DNA of 64,000 bases, from NCBI RefSeq assembly GCF_029867415.1, contig NC_081185.1:110106913-110170912 (forward strand), given 5' to 3'. Shown here piece after piece: positions 1 through 12,430 of this stretch (position 1 is the first letter of the stretch; each line of letters begins with the position of its first letter). The position numbers and the translations under genes were made by a program. Source of the DNA: Vicia villosa. Its lineage: Eukaryota; Streptophyta; Magnoliopsida; Fabales; Fabaceae. Below the pieces are notes generated by a model, which did not search any database, was not told the DNA's origin, and worked only from the letters and a program-made list of their open reading frames with translations.

Positions 1-442
1 GATTCTGAACATAGATTCTCAATCTTGTTCTAACAAAAAGCTAATATATTTGAAGAGCCAATACTTTCACATGAAGAATGTGTTGTATTGAAGAAATGAC
101 AGTTGTGAGGTAGGGGATGATGTGCAAAAGGACATATTTGAAAAAAGAACCATTAAATTGGATAAAGTGAATAATGAGGTAAAAGACATATTGGATGAAC
201 TAAATAATTCATAAAAAGACAAGTTAGATGGAATCATTAAAACATTATAACACTTTATTGAAGGAGGGACCACTATAATAAAAGTTGCTGAAGAAAATTT
301 TATTGTTGATGGGACCACTGAGTTGAACCAGGGAGTGGATTGGGGACTTGAATCCAACCAGCAAGAACATGAGGGAATTGATTGTAACCAGGAAAAATAT
401 TATTGAATTATAAAGCTGTGTAAGTTATGTAATCTTTCACAA

Positions 443-1775
443 TTGGATTGTAAGGTAATTTGTGATTTCAACATGTATTACAAGCATGCAGGTGGATGTG
501 ACTATGAGGTTAGGCATATATCATACAATGGAGAACAATACAATGCTAATATGTCAAGAAATGAATGTTCTTACAGAAGAAGGATGATGCAGTGTTTTAA
601 AAACCGGACCGGTCATCGAACCGGTGAGGGTACTGGGTCACTGGTTTATCGGTCGAACCACTGGGTCACTGGTCGAACCGCACGACCAAACCGGATTAAA
701 TCGGATTAAACCGGATAACTCGGTTGAATAGACCTGTCATTATATAGGTATAAAACCGGTCGAACCGGATGATTCAGTCTCTAAAAAAATATAACTACCT
801 TTTAAGTTTTTTAAAAATATCATATCATAAATTCACAATTTCATAACTTAAATTCAAATTTTAAACAAAGGTATCACACATAACAAAATAGTAAAAAATT
901 ACAAAGTCTAATTGCAAACAAAGTCTAATTACAACATAATCTAAACAAAGTATAATTACAACATAATCTAATTGAATAGTTTATAACAAAATAACTCCAA
1001 TGTATATTAAATTTAATTCAAAATAGGATCTTCCTAAAAAGAAAATCAAATAAAATTCAATATGTTTATGCTATTTAAGAAAATTTATTAGCAAAGATAA
1101 CAAATAGACAATAAAGTTTTTAATTTGTCACTAACGAAAAAAATTATGTGAGAATGCTATTTAAGTAATACACTACTAAATACATTAAAAAAAAGTTTAA
1201 AAGAAATGTTAAAAAAAAGTTTAAAAAAAAATTTAAATTTTTTTAAAAAAAAAAGCAATTAAACCACCAGTTTTTTCGGTTTTTTCGGTTTTCACCGGTT
1301 CCCACCGATTTGATGGCATATCCGATCCAACTATTGAACCAGACCGGTTACCTGGCCGGTTCTCGGTTCGACCGGTCCGACCGGCCGGTCCGGTTTTTAA
1401 AACACTGGGATGATGACATGGCTGCCATGCTGTCATGCAATTTCATGCATGAAGGATCAACACTTAGAAATTGATGATTTTGTGATTGATTGTTATAAAA
1501 AGGAACGCTATGAGGATTGCTATGCACCAGTGCTTTATCTAATCAATGAGGAAACTTTATGGACAAAAAAAGAGTTTATTGATATCCAACAACCACCCAT
1601 AAAAAGACAACCTAGTAGACCCAAAATTAAAAGGAACATAGAGGTTGGAGAAATGGTGAAAGATGAGTCACAACTGAAGAGAGAAAAATTTGGAATCAAA
1701 TGTAGTAGTGCCATATAGATGTCACAACAAGACTATATGAAAACCGCCAATGCTACTTACACAAGAAATAACTCA
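443..1775 (+). pseudogene. Mutator-like (MULE) transposase C-terminal remnant, split by a MITE
   Basis: Two coding stretches, 443-589 and 1416-1718, join in frame once the 818-bp MITE and one copy of its 8-bp target duplication are removed. The joined part reads as the SWIM zinc finger typical of MULE transposases: a CSYRRRMM segment, then WLPCCHAIS, then a basic tail (RPKIKR) like the usual proline-rich linker. After the stop at about 1716 the text continues as a frameshifted CCHC-like zinc-knuckle remnant to about 1775. The DDE catalytic domain is not visible upstream. Positions 1-442 hold only short broken frames. Family assignment rests on motif recognition. The gene is dead: no catalytic core, interrupted, and with stops near the C-terminus. 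Confidence 0.65.
590..1407. mobile_element. hAT-type non-autonomous element (MITE), 818 bp
   Basis: The ends are perfect inverted repeats of at least 23 bp starting CAGTGTTTTAAAAACCGG. They are flanked by an exact 8-bp duplication GGATGATG at 582-589 and 1408-1415. An 8-bp target duplication with CAG-type termini is the hallmark of the hAT superfamily. The subterminal zones (about 600-780 and 1260-1400) are dense in AACCGG/CCGGTT words that could serve as transposase-binding repeats. The centre is AT-rich and has no coding potential. It sits inside the MULE transposase remnant. Confidence 0.88.
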
Positions 1776-1899
1776 TGCAACGCAGAGTGACTCTATACCT
1801 TTAATTCAGGCAGCACCAATATCCCTAAATCAAGCAGCACCAAGTGACTATGCACCCCAAAGTCATCCTTTTCCAAAGAAGAAAAAGAGATTTTAAAAA
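1776..1899. other. Short anonymous stretch after the MULE remnant
   Basis: This probably still belongs to the 3' part of the MULE, since it keeps a proline/glutamine/lysine-rich coding flavour in broken frames. No independent feature is visible. Confidence 0.3.
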
Positions 1900-3746
1900 C
1901 ACTAATACAAATATTAGATTTAATGACAACATTTTCACCTCACGTAACAAAACACCGAGGTATAATACCTCAACCCACCATGTTTTTATTTTTCGTTTTA
2001 AATTGAACAAACTATTCCTTCGGTTTTGTTTGAAAACCGAGAGGTAAAGTAATTCAGGTTCTCTAATTTATGCTTTTAACTAGTTTACACATCTGGTTTA
2101 CTAGAAAACCGAGGGGTAAACTAATTCATGGTACAGACTACGAATCCCAACAACTTCAAATTATGTTTTTAATCCAAAAATTAGCCACTTTTCACCAACC
2201 GAGGTGTGTGTGTGTATATATATATATAGCTTAGCTTGTAGCGTTTTGTTTCACCTATCTAAAAAATATATACTAAAAAACACCCAAAGAACCCTAACGA
2301 AGAGCTCTAGACAATGAGAACCCTAAACACATATCATCCCCCAACTCTTGAAAAAGAAAGGAAATACGAAGATGATATGTGTTTAGGACTCTTGCTTTCT
2401 TCTTCTTCTTCTTCTTCACAGATCCGGTATGTCTAACATCATTATTCATGTTACATTAAAGTTGTTTTTTGTTGTTGTTATTTTTGTTGTTGCTGTTGGT
2501 TGTTGTTTGTTGTTGGTTGTTGTTGTTGAGACTCGAAATCTTAGGGGTTTAATCTTGTTTTTATTGTTTTTTAAACTAAGATTGATGTTATATGTTGTTG
2601 TTTTTGTTAAGATAAATACATTATAGACCTATTGAGATTGATGTTATAGGCTTATTGTTGATGTTGTTGTATTTTTGTTGAGATATTTTTTCGAGTTGTT
2701 GTTTATGTTATAACAAGATTTGGTTTTGCACTCTATCTCTAAGTTTTGATGATAACAACACATATATTTTATATGTAAACAATTTTGAGTCTAACGGTTT
2801 CTTGAGTGTGCAGATTAGAAATACTTATTGATTCAGGAATGTTATCTAAAGAATCATCAGAAATTTGCTTGGCACGTCAAAAAGACTAATCACATCATTC
2901 TTGAAGAAACGTCAGTTGTTGATGTTATTGTTGTTGTTGTTGTTTGGTTGTTATACTTACCATAATTTTGAAATCTATATGTTTATGGTCTAGTTTTTGT
3001 TATTGAGTTTAAGTTTGAGACTATGATTACATTTTTTGTGATTCTTTGTGCAACTCTCATCTTGTTCCTATGAACATGTTAAGAGGATATTATAGTGACA
3101 GAAAATGGAGTTGAGTTTATTATATCTAATGTCAATTGTTTGTTTCACTAACTCCTTTTTGAACATATAATCTATTAAATTGCTTTTGAAAATATTAATA
3201 TAAAAATTATGTTGTATTAGAAAAACATATTATACTAATCAATATTTTTCAAGCATTCTGCAACTCGTCATTCATTTCACGTTCTTCATTTGTTAAAATC
3301 TCTCAAACACTTCTAATTTTCGTTTAACTTTCTTCCACACTTGTTGAATGAACAAATATGAAATAAAGTTGAAGAAAAATATTAATTAGTGTAATTTGTT
3401 CTTCAAATATAATTCTTCATATAATTATTTTGTAAACCAATTTAAAAAGTTATATGTTCAGCTAGGGCTAAATGATACAAGCAATCCATATTAGATATAA
3501 TAAACTTAATCTTGTTTTACGCATCGGTTATATTTCTTAATTGAGGGGATATGTGGTTTTGCAATTTAAAAATTCTAAAAAGATTACCTAGAAATCGAAC
3601 CTAGGACCATTTCAACTATCCTGTCGGTTATTTAGAAACTAGGGGGTAAAATTGCAAGTATTCATGTTGCCCTTCATTACCTTGCCTGTGTAACCGAGGT
3701 ACAATCCATGTCACGGCCGAAGTAAGATGTATTTTTTGCAGTAGTG
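1900..3746. mobile_element. CACTA-like non-autonomous element, boundaries tentative
   Basis: The left end begins CACTAATACAAATATT. The right end read on the minus strand begins CACTACTGCAAAAAATAC, a common plant CACTA (En/Spm) terminus. Both subterminal zones carry repeated words of the form AACCGAGGGGTAAA (about 1950-2210 and 3500-3720), as expected of CACTA subterminal repeats. The centre (2430-2960) is rich in GTTGTTGTT and has no transposase reading frame. No matching 3-bp target duplication was found: AAA is on the left and ATA on the right. The family call is therefore fair and the exact limits are weak. Confidence 0.45.
2322..2387. repeat. Perfect 17-bp inverted repeat (foldback)
   Basis: CCTAAACACATATCATC at 2322-2338 is followed after 32 nt by its exact reverse complement at 2371-2387. 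A transcript could form a 17-bp stem. It lies inside the CACTA-like element. Confidence 0.75.
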
Positions 3747-5094
3747 ATAGTGGAAAAACCTATTTTGAGCCAACCTTAACTATTTTCATCATTTCTGTTT
3801 CAAGTACTATTTGTAGTAGACTCTTTGAACACCTTATGTAATGCCATTTGGTGTATTTTGTAGTGTCTGTTAATGACACCTTATGTTTATAGTAATGCAA
3901 TTTTGGTGTAACAAATCTGATTTATTGTCATAACTATGATATGAAATTCTTGTTTAATAAAGATAATCTGGTTTAATGGCATTTTGATTTGAAATTTTGG
4001 TATGATAGATGATAGAAGTGGTAACACATTTTCAAATATTCTAAAATTCTGATATGAAACTCTAATATGAAACTCTAATATGAAATTTTGGTCTGTTTGA
4101 TGAAAGAGGTTGTAAGATAGTTTCAAATTAGTCCCTTAATTTTATTTATAGTCACACTTTAATCCATTTACTATTAAAAAAGGTTTTAAATTAGTCTCTT
4201 AACTATCTTATGGGTTTCAATTTAGACCCTTACATATATTAAATGTTTCATTTTAGTCTCAATGCTAGTGTTTTTTACATGTGTTCTTTTTATGAGTTTT
4301 ATACAAGTGATTTTTATCGGGGTTTTATACCAGTGTTTTATTGGTATTTTACTTGAACACAAATTATTTATTAAAGGGAGAGTATAACTGAGCACAAATA
4401 ATTTAGATCAACAAAATCCGCTACACAAACTTATCTTATACATAGGTTTGTCATGACAAATACTAAAATAAAAAAATAATAAGATCATGGCATTAAATCA
4501 AACTAGCCAATAAACTAATCCTATTTGAAATACATTTTTAAAATAAAAAATTCAACTCTAAATTCAAAATCTCAATTACCATTGACATTTTCAACCATAG
4601 TCTTGTGTATCAATTTGAATTTTTTCTTTTTTTTTGCCTTTCAATCTTCAAATTTCTTTTATCACCTCACCACTTAAAAAAAAATAAAATTCTTTTTCAT
4701 GTGATTTATGTAATTTCTATAATCCCAAAACTTTTTGTCAAAGTTCACAATGTTCATATCACTCTCAGTACGAAGAACACATTCCTCTTGACAAAAAACT
4801 CTCTCACCTTTTGTTTCTACGAATTACAGATCCAACTATCCCAAAGTTTTGGTTGTTTGACATTAAAACATTGCTTAAATTCTTTGACACTAAAGAGAAC
4901 AATTGAAAAAGATGAATGTTGAAGAAGATAAATTATCATATATGCAAAAATTAATGTTTTTTTTTTTAATAAAATTTAACAGAAAAAACCAATTAAATGA
5001 GTTGTGTTAGTGGGACACACACAAACTAAGTTTTATCATTGGAGATGCTAAAAATAGAACATACTCTATGATCATGAACAGACCAAAGAAAACA
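3747..5094. other. AT-rich intergenic stretch, no gene seen
   Basis: Only short chance reading frames are present. There are short reiterated ATATGAAACTCTA words near 4050-4090. A 3' half of a MITE end (CATTGGAGATGCT) lies at about 5037-5049; it resembles the right end of the Harbinger MITE at 7452-7707, but no left partner was found. Confidence 0.4.
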
Positions 5095-6980
5095 ATGTCG
5101 GCGAAAGGTTCCCCTGCTAGTCAAAAGGAAGCAAACACTGAACTCTCAATCTCCGATCAACACATTTCTTCTCTGACCCTCAGTTTTCTTCAAAGATCTG
5201 GCATGTTCAAACTCATTCCTCAGAGTTGCAGCAATATCAGTGACTTCTATTCTCATTTCTTTGCAAATTTCATCAAGGTCAATCTCATCCAGCCTGGACG
5301 AATCTCTTGCACTGTTTCTGTCAAACCTCAAATCTCAGTAACACCCTTTTCACCTCTTTTCTTCTTCTTCTTTCTTATCATGCATAACATGTTTATGATT
5401 TAAGAACAACCTACATAACATGTTTATGATTTAAGAACAACCTACATAACATGTTTATGATTTAAGAACAACCTATGTATATAAATAGTTTATAACTTTA
5501 TATGAAAATAATCTGTTTTTTTTTTTTTTAAACTTTTCTTATTCAAGTGCTTAATTAAACTAAGTTGCTTACCTAAACAGTTTTTCTACAATACAAATCT
5601 CCATACCAAATATTAATGTAAAAAAGTCAACGCGTCTTTATAGTGGAAATGGTAAAGGAATGTCTTTATTTTATAGTGTGGTGTGGTCCTTGATTAGTGG
5701 GAGGTGTGTTTAGCAAATATTGTTGTTCTTTATTGGATAACTTTGTGTTACATGACAGTGTCATAGATAGGTGAGTTTGGAGGTTTAACGATGGTGACAA
5801 ATATGCTGTCAAAGGTGTTTGGTGTTTGTAACATGCTTTTTGTTTGGTGTTTTTTTTTTTCAAAACAGGCTGCCAACAATTTGCTTTGTCAACATTAATG
5901 CCGTTTCCCTATTATGTTTGAGGGCCGTCTTTGAGAGTGTGTAAGGTGGATTAGAGTACAGGGTCTTAAATTTGTAAAGATTAAATTGTGGTTAAATAGG
6001 GTCTTATAATAGATTTGTATCTGCTAAAATATGGTTAAATATGGCTGATCATTTTGTGAAGGTTGAATCGTGACTAATCTACACAGACCTCCTAAAACAT
6101 AAAATGACTATGGTCTCAGCCGATCAAACATCTCTTTTTAACAATCTTCTGTCGGTTCTAGGGAGACACACAAAGGTCTTCAGGTTATCTGGTTTGCTTG
6201 TGTCTGGTTTATCTAGAAGGAGCGTATTAGTTAGCTTTTTGTTCAGAAAGATGTGATCGTCTTCACAGATTTTAGATCAAATTCAAATTCTTGCTTGGTC
6301 GTGGTTGATGTACCGGGAGAAAAAAGTTTCATTACAATCTTAATTCTTGGGCGCTCAATCACCGTAGTAGCTTTTGGCATTTTTGGAAGAACTTGCTTCA
6401 TCGCCCTGAAACTGTTGTTTTTGTTGTCTATCGCCCTGAAACTGTTGAGATGAAAAAATGTTGTTGAGTTCTTTGTTGATTGGACTTGCAGAATACTTAT
6501 GGAACACTACATGGCGGGTGTGTTGGTTCTCTGGTTGAGTTGCTGTCAATAGCGTGTGCTAGAACTGTTGTTTCCGAAGACAGAGATCTTTTTCTTGGCG
6601 AAATCAGCGTGTCATATCTCTCTGGGGCTCCAACCAATGTGAGTCATGTTTATGCATAATCAACCTTAATTCTCTCTACTGTCATATCAAAAAATCACAC
6701 AATTGACAAAGTCACACGATCTAAACCGTCTGATATTAATTCGACGACTCACAGTCTGACTTTGATAATTAGCTCATACAATACAACTCTTCATGGTTAT
6801 AAATTATTCAACAAATGGATTTATCTTTGTTTGTAGGAAGAAGTTTTAGCTGACGCGTCGGTGGTGAAAAGTGGAAGAAATGTGACTATGGTTGCACTAG
6901 AGTTTAAACTGAAGAAGACTGGGAATTTGATTTATGTTGCTCATGCTACCTTCTACAACTTCCCAATTGCAAAATTATGA
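5095..6980 (+). CDS. Hotdog-fold acyl-CoA thioesterase (4HBT / ACOT13-like), 3 exons
   Basis: Exons are 5095-5337, 6492-6638 and 6837-6980, each joined at GT-AG sites in phase 0, giving about 177 residues. This is normal for the small plant family related to animal THEM2/ACOT13. Exon 1 ends in a beta-strand-like segment (VNLIQPGRISCTVSVKP). Exon 2 opens with NTYGTLHGG, the HGG signature of 4HBT hotdog enzymes (residues about 88-90), followed by VGSLVELLSIA, where an acidic residue normally helps catalysis. Exon 3 carries the last strands and ends in NFPIAKL. The expected role is hydrolysis of acyl-CoA thioesters as a homo-oligomer; substrate and compartment cannot be read from sequence. The start was taken at MSAKGS; an in-frame ATG lies 27 bp upstream. 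Intron 1 is about 1.15 kb and contains repeats. Confidence 0.82.
5384..5475. repeat. Three tandem copies of a 31-bp unit in thioesterase intron 1
   Basis: A unit beginning ATAACATGTTTATGATTT repeats three times head to tail at 31-bp spacing, with almost no divergence. It lies about 45 bp after the donor site of intron 1. Confidence 0.85.
5921..6097. mobile_element. Short repeat family member, related to one in the PPO intron
   Basis: It begins AGGGCCGTCTTTGAGAG and ends near CTAATCTACACAGACCTCC. The words GGTCTTAAAT, TGGTTAAATA and TAATCTACACRGRCCTCC also occur, in the same order and orientation, at 27341-27495. This indicates an interspersed short element of unknown class. Confidence 0.45.
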
Positions 6981-7451
6981 AACAATTATCCTTCTGCTGA
7001 TTATATAGAATGATGTGCAATGCATTGCCATATCCTTCAATATTTAGTCTCAAAATTGGGAATGAAGTTTATGATACACCAAGTTCAAGAGTTTTGGAGA
7101 AATTAAGGTGGTGAAGTAATCACTTTTGACACCATATAAAGCAGAAATAAATAAAAAAATACTCTTGGTTCACTTAATCTAGACTAGACAGTGTTTTCAT
7201 GAGCAGGATGGAGATGTTTTTGTTGTATGTGTTTGGTGGTGTAGTGTGCAGGCTCATTGTGTACAATAGACTATGATAAGAGGGCTGTCATATCACTATT
7301 TGGTTTTCTTGAGTTTTGGTGAGGTTATCTTGGGAGCAATTGGTCACAATTCTTTGGTTACCATGATTTTGTGAAATAGAAAAAATGGCCATAATTTTGA
7401 GTTGTTAGGGTGGGGAGGTTTCATGGTGAAGTAGAAATAGAAGTATATTAA
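6981..7451. other. 3' flank of the thioesterase gene, no gene seen
   Basis: Presumably 3' untranslated and intergenic DNA. No conserved reading frame or structured repeat was recognised. Confidence 0.4.
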
Positions 7452-7707
7452 GAGCATCTTCAATGGTGGTATTTTCTTTTGAGTTCTCCACCTAGACATG
7501 CCACATCATAGTACCATTGCATTGCAATGCAACTATGAAAAAATTGTGGTACCCAATCAAATTAGTTTATGAGATAAAGTTGTGGGCCCAATAATAACTT
7601 TTTAGAATTATACAATTAAAATAAAAATTATAAAAATTATTTTAAGATGATGTGGCTAGTGGGACCCATAAAGAACCCAAAAATGGGTTACACCATTGGA
7701 GATGCTC
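7452..7707. mobile_element. Tourist/PIF-Harbinger-type MITE, 256 bp
   Basis: The ends are inverted repeats of about 15 bp, GAGCATCTTCAATGG versus GAGCATCTCCAATGG (one mismatch). They are flanked by the 3-bp duplication TAA at 7449-7451 and 7708-7710, the target preference of PIF/Harbinger elements. The interior is AT-rich and non-coding. Confidence 0.75.
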
Positions 7708-7710
7708 TAA

Positions 7711-8929
7711 AGGGAGTTTTTGGAAATCACATAAAAGAAGTCAAAATTGGTGAATAGGCGCCTCAACCAATCGATTGAAGCGACATTTCACACCGTTATA
7801 AATATATTAATATTCTTGAATCACCGTCTTAAAACAACGAAACATTGTTTCTTATTGTCGACTAATACAAATTTTTCTATAAATAGAGATATTTGTTAGG
7901 CATACAAAGGACGCGAAAATAACATATTTTAGATTTAAAAATCATATCTAAGTCATTCTTTAATTTTTCTAGTGCACAAGAATAAATTAAAAACTTTATT
8001 CTGTAAAATATAATTGATAAATATGTTTAATGTGAATGTACAATTCATGTTAAGGATTCTAAAATATCGTGAAGGGATTCACCGGTTCGCCCATTTGTAT
8101 CCAATTTGTCTAAATTGGTGGACGCAAATCAAACATAACGTTTAGTGCAAACACATTTTGGAATTTATTTTGTGCAACTCATCACACCATTTTCATGATC
8201 TTCTTGTTCTTGTTTTGCGCAGACCCCCTAACACAATATCTAACATGGTCAATTTTCAATTTTAATCACTATTTTATTTATAATCAATATTAAAGTATGT
8301 AACTTTAAAGAAGATGATAACAACTTACTATAATGAAAAGTACACAATTAATTTATATAATTTTTTAAATTATGAAATTTTGATTTATGATTTTTTTATG
8401 ATTAATTTGTGGTTGGAACTTTAATGGAGAGATAAACATACATATATGTTTATTCATAACCATGGTGAAAAATACATAACTATTTTAAATTAATATATGT
8501 TAGATGATGTTTTAAATCTTCGTAAAATATGTTGAATGTAATATTTATTTGTGTTAAACACAAAAAGAATAATGCACTTATTTGTGGAAGAAATGATTTA
8601 ATAAAAGAAAAAATTATGAATTGAATTTATGGTGCATGTATTGGTTACATAAAATGATGTAATTAAAATGTTAAAAATATCAAAGACATGTTTAAATTGT
8701 ATTTTAGTTTGTGCAAAAATTTATTAAATTTAAAATGATTTATCTCATATTATATGTATCATAATATGAAAATATTATTTCTTGTTTATCTTGATATTAA
8801 AAATAATTTGGATTTTAGATATATTTTAGATTATTGTAAATTGACAAATATTTATGGATTTTTTTTATAGAAAATATTAATGATGTGAATTCATTGTTTA
8901 TTTTGTATTGTGCTTTTTATTTGGATATA
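7711..8929. other. Anonymous repeat-like DNA, possibly an old LTR
   Basis: A TATA-like box (CTATAAATAGAG) lies at about 7877-7888. The flanking text (about 7750-8240) has the look of a retroelement LTR promoter and leader, but no paired copy, TG/CA limits or primer site could be fixed. From 8240 to 8929 the sequence is plain AT-rich DNA with no gene. Confidence 0.25.
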
Positions 8930-9300
8930 CCATATAACATTGTTAAATAACCTCACCATATGTCTTCATTTGATTCACCACCGCAATCAATTTATAGAAG
9001 TAATCACTTATCTTTTGATCTTCTTCCATTTATATCAGGTCATACTTCCTCCTCAAAGATTAAAGCTTCATTTGCATCACCTTTCCTCCACCATCATGTT
9101 ATTTCTCTAGGATATCTCATGCCTCTTTTGATCTTTTCACCTTCGAGATCTTTTTAAAATGATCATCACATTTTGTTTAATGTATAATTTTTTTTTTGCA
9201 ATATTTCTTCTGAAATATATTGGAATGTGGACCTTTGTGCATATGAAGGTTCTGCTCCCAGATCTGTAGTCATTATGCACCATTTCAAGTATTTCTTAAG
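8930..9300 (-). pseudogene. Ty1-copia gag (UBN2-type) fragment
   Basis: On the minus strand, broken frames spell gag signatures of plant Ty1-copia elements: a KISDYFYKL-like run followed by NQMKTYGE, preceded by a KEA-DIL segment. Stop codons and frameshifts interrupt it throughout. No LTR is attached on this side. It may or may not belong to the same insertion as the pol remnant at 10.5-12.4 kb. Confidence 0.55.
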
Positions 9301-10010
9301 CTTCAAAAAGCGATTTCATTAAACCACTCCATGTTTCTCAATTACTTCTATCAAGAACCAAGACGTCAAGATAGAAATCCATCACGGTCCCTTTTAACAA
9401 TTGTGATTAAATAACAGGGACATTTCACCACAGTTCCTTTTATCAACCATGGTGAAACTTTTAACCTATAGAAGCTAACTTAATTCACTTCAAAACAGAT
9501 TGCGCTATAAAGTGAAACCCTAAATTCTCTCGCCTTATCCCAATCTCACAAAACTCCAACGTAACTTCTCCAACTAGTATGGATCAAGGAAAGATGTCAC
9601 GAATCCTTGCAAGACAAAACACGAAACTCATTTCTTTTTCTTCATTTTCCACTAAACTTTTTAAGAAAAGGTGCGTACTTGAAATATTTTCCGCCATTCA
9701 TTTTATGAGTTATTCTATTGTTGTTGTTCAAGATTACTTTGACCTTTAGGTTTTGTTATTTTTCTTGTTGTTAAGATGGGATTATAGGTTTTAAATTGTT
9801 GTTTTTATCGAGATCATTAAAAATTTAAAGTTATTGTTGTGGTTTTTGTTAGTTATGTTGTTGTTTTTGTTGAGTTATGTTGTTGTTTTTGTTGATACAA
9901 TTAATTATTTTTTGTTAATGTTGATATTTTTGTTGAGTTATGTTGTTGTTTTTGTTGAGTTATGTTGTTGATACAATTTAATTTTTTTTCTTAATGTTGA
10001 TAATTTATGT
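9301..10010. other. Repeat-derived DNA, possible CACTA fragment
   Basis: The stretch has reiterated ATGGTGAAA/CACCACAGTT words near 9370-9460, an AAACCCTAAATTCTCTC leader-like stretch, then many GTTGTTTTTGTTGAG reiterations (9840-9970). The GTTGTT-rich body resembles 2430-2960 of the CACTA-like element. It ends abruptly where the copia LTR begins at 10011. Confidence 0.3.
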
Positions 10011-10483
10011 TGTGAAAACGATGGCAAGAATATAGTATAATAGGGAACACAGTGGGAAGCAAGAAGAACGTCAAGGATTGGTTATAACTGTCATTCTTTA
10101 CTTTCTCCTTGAAACAAGATTACAAGTGTTACAAGAATAACAAATAACCCTCTCACCCTAAATTAGGATTTGTGGTATGCAATAATGAGAGAATAGTATG
10201 CTATTTATAAAAATCTAACATACTAAACTAATGGGTTTTTTCATAAATACCCATTACAAGCTAACTTAGGGTACAAGCTAACTTAAACAATTGGACATAA
10301 CAACCAAACCCAATTCAAAATACTAACAACCCTAGCATTTTGACCCCCACATACTAGAACACACTTCGACTACAGTATGTAGGTCTTCGACACCAGCATG
10401 CGAACATACTTCGACAACATGCATAAATCCTGTCGAACCAGAAGCTACTCTTCAACCCAATAGAGTTCAATCCAATTCTCACA
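10011..10483 (-). mobile_element. Ty1-copia 3' LTR, 473 bp
   Basis: On the plus strand it starts TGTGAAAACG and ends ATTCTCACA, giving a 5-bp terminal inverted repeat TGTGA/TCACA with TG..CA ends. Immediately beyond its inner end the minus strand reads AAGGTGGAGATT, a typical purine tract next to a copia 3' LTR. The orientation matches the pol remnant to its right. The partner 5' LTR was not found, so the target duplication cannot be checked. Confidence 0.7.
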
Positions 10484-12430
10484 AATCTCCACCTTGGAAC
10501 AAACTCTATAACATCAAAGAATAAACTAGCTTTCATCTTGCAGCTTTATCAACTGCATACAGTGGAAAAACTTGCAACTCGGAAAGGTCTTGGTAATCAT
10601 ACCAACAACATTATGATCTGTCAAAATCTTAAGCACTTGTACTTCTCCACACTCGATTACTCCTCTGAAGAAATATAACCTTACATCAATGTGTTTGGTT
10701 CACTCATGATATGTTGAGTTCTTTGACAGGTGTATAGCACTTTGACTATCACATTTAACACTGATGCCTCGACCTTAAAGTTTCAGCTCCTTCGCAAAGC
10801 CTTCAAGCCACAATGCTTCTTTCACAACTTCAGTGAGGGAAATATATTTTGCCTCTGTGGTTGATAAAGCAACAACCTTCTGAAGTGTTGCTTTCTAACT
10901 AATTGTTATGCCAAACATAGTGAAAACATATCCAGAAATAGATTGTTTGGAATCCATACTACCTTCATAATCTGAGTCGACATATCCTTCGATTACTGCT
11001 TTACTATCTTCACCCAAGGTTGCACCATAAATTAGGACTCTATGTAGATACCCATTTATGTACCTTAGAATCCACTTCAATGTTTTCCGGTGAGCTTTTC
11101 AGGATTCTCCATGTACCTGCTTCCAAGAATTACTGCATATGTTATGTCGGATCTAGTATAGACCATAGCATACATCAAAGAACCTAATATATTAGCATAT
11201 GGAATGCTATTCATATATGTTATTTCGACATGAGTATTGGGACACTGATCAATACTCAGCTTGAATTGAGGGTTTGTCGGAGTCACAATAGGCTTTGAAT
11301 TTGACATCCCAAACTTTTTTGAGAATCTTTCATAGGTATGCCTTTTGAGATAAGCATAATTTCGACTACGTTCTATCTCTTCGAATGTCAAACCTAAGAA
11401 TCCTGGATGCAGCTCCTAGATCCTTCATATCTAACTCCTTATTGAGTTCAGCCTTCACCCTTCACATCTTCGCCATTGTTTCTTTCTATGAGAATATCAT
11501 CCACATAAATCAACAAAATAACAAATGAATTACCAGGTCAAAATCGGAAGTAAACATACTGTTAAGGAGATTGTCTCAGTCCATATAAAGATCTTTTTAG
11601 CTTGCACACATAATCTTCCTTCCCCTTTTCGACATACCCTTCAGGTTGCCTCATCAAGATTATTTCGTCTATATCATCATACAAGAACACAACCTTCACA
11701 TCCATCTGTTATAGTTCAATATCGAACTGTGCCACCGTGGCAAGCAACATTCTAATGGACCCATGCTTCACAACAAGAGAAAACACGTCATTGAAGTGGA
11801 CACCTTCTTTTTTAGTGAAACCCCTTGCGACCAACCTTGCCTTGTATCTCTTCGATGCCACTCCTTCGATTTGTTCCTTAACTTTTAAAATCCTTTTACA
11901 GCTAACTAACTTTGCTCAAGCAGGTTTCTTGATCAGTTCCCAGGTGTGATTATCATGAAGAGATTTCGTCTCATCATTCATGGCCTTCACCCATTCAGTC
12001 TTATTTTGACTCCTTATAGCTTCTTTATAGTCTCTAGGTTCTTCGTTTAGAACCTCACTTACAGAGATTAAGGCATAAGCTATAAGATCTGCATACCCAA
12101 GTCTCTGAGGTGGCTTGATAACTCTTCTTGACCTATATTTTCATAATAGGTAGTCATTGACAGTTTCCTAAACTTCCTCAATGTCTTTTGCTTCTTCTTC
12201 AACTTCATCTGGGATATGCAACTCAGCATCAACATGCTCCAACTCAACAGGAATCTCTACCTATTCCAGCTATTCGTTGGATATTTCTGCAGTTCAACCA
12301 ATATCATTAGTTTTATTAAAAGCCATTTCAACTTCATTGAAAACTACATCTCGACTGGTGACACTCCTTCTGTGACCTAGCTCTAGGCACCATAGCCTAT
12401 AAGCTTTGACTCCTTCAGGGTATCATTGAT
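10484..12430 (-). pseudogene. Ty1-copia pol remnant (end of integrase, reverse transcriptase, RNase H)
   Basis: Reading the minus strand from 12430 downwards: the post-integrase segment (YRLWCLE..RDVVFNE), the start of the reverse transcriptase ([11 protein letters not shown]), the KLKRSLYGLRQ motif, the YVDD catalytic box at 11496-11507, the DLG..SRILR connection, and the RNase H end (GYVDSDYEG, SISGYVFT) near 10900-11060. Several frameshifts and stops are present. Protease, most of integrase and gag are missing to the right, so the element is 5'-truncated or was cut by another insertion at about 12430. Confidence 0.85.

Noticed and set aside
4605..4922. 105-codon gene
   Set aside because: Low-complexity Phe/Leu-rich frame in AT-rich DNA with no supporting features.
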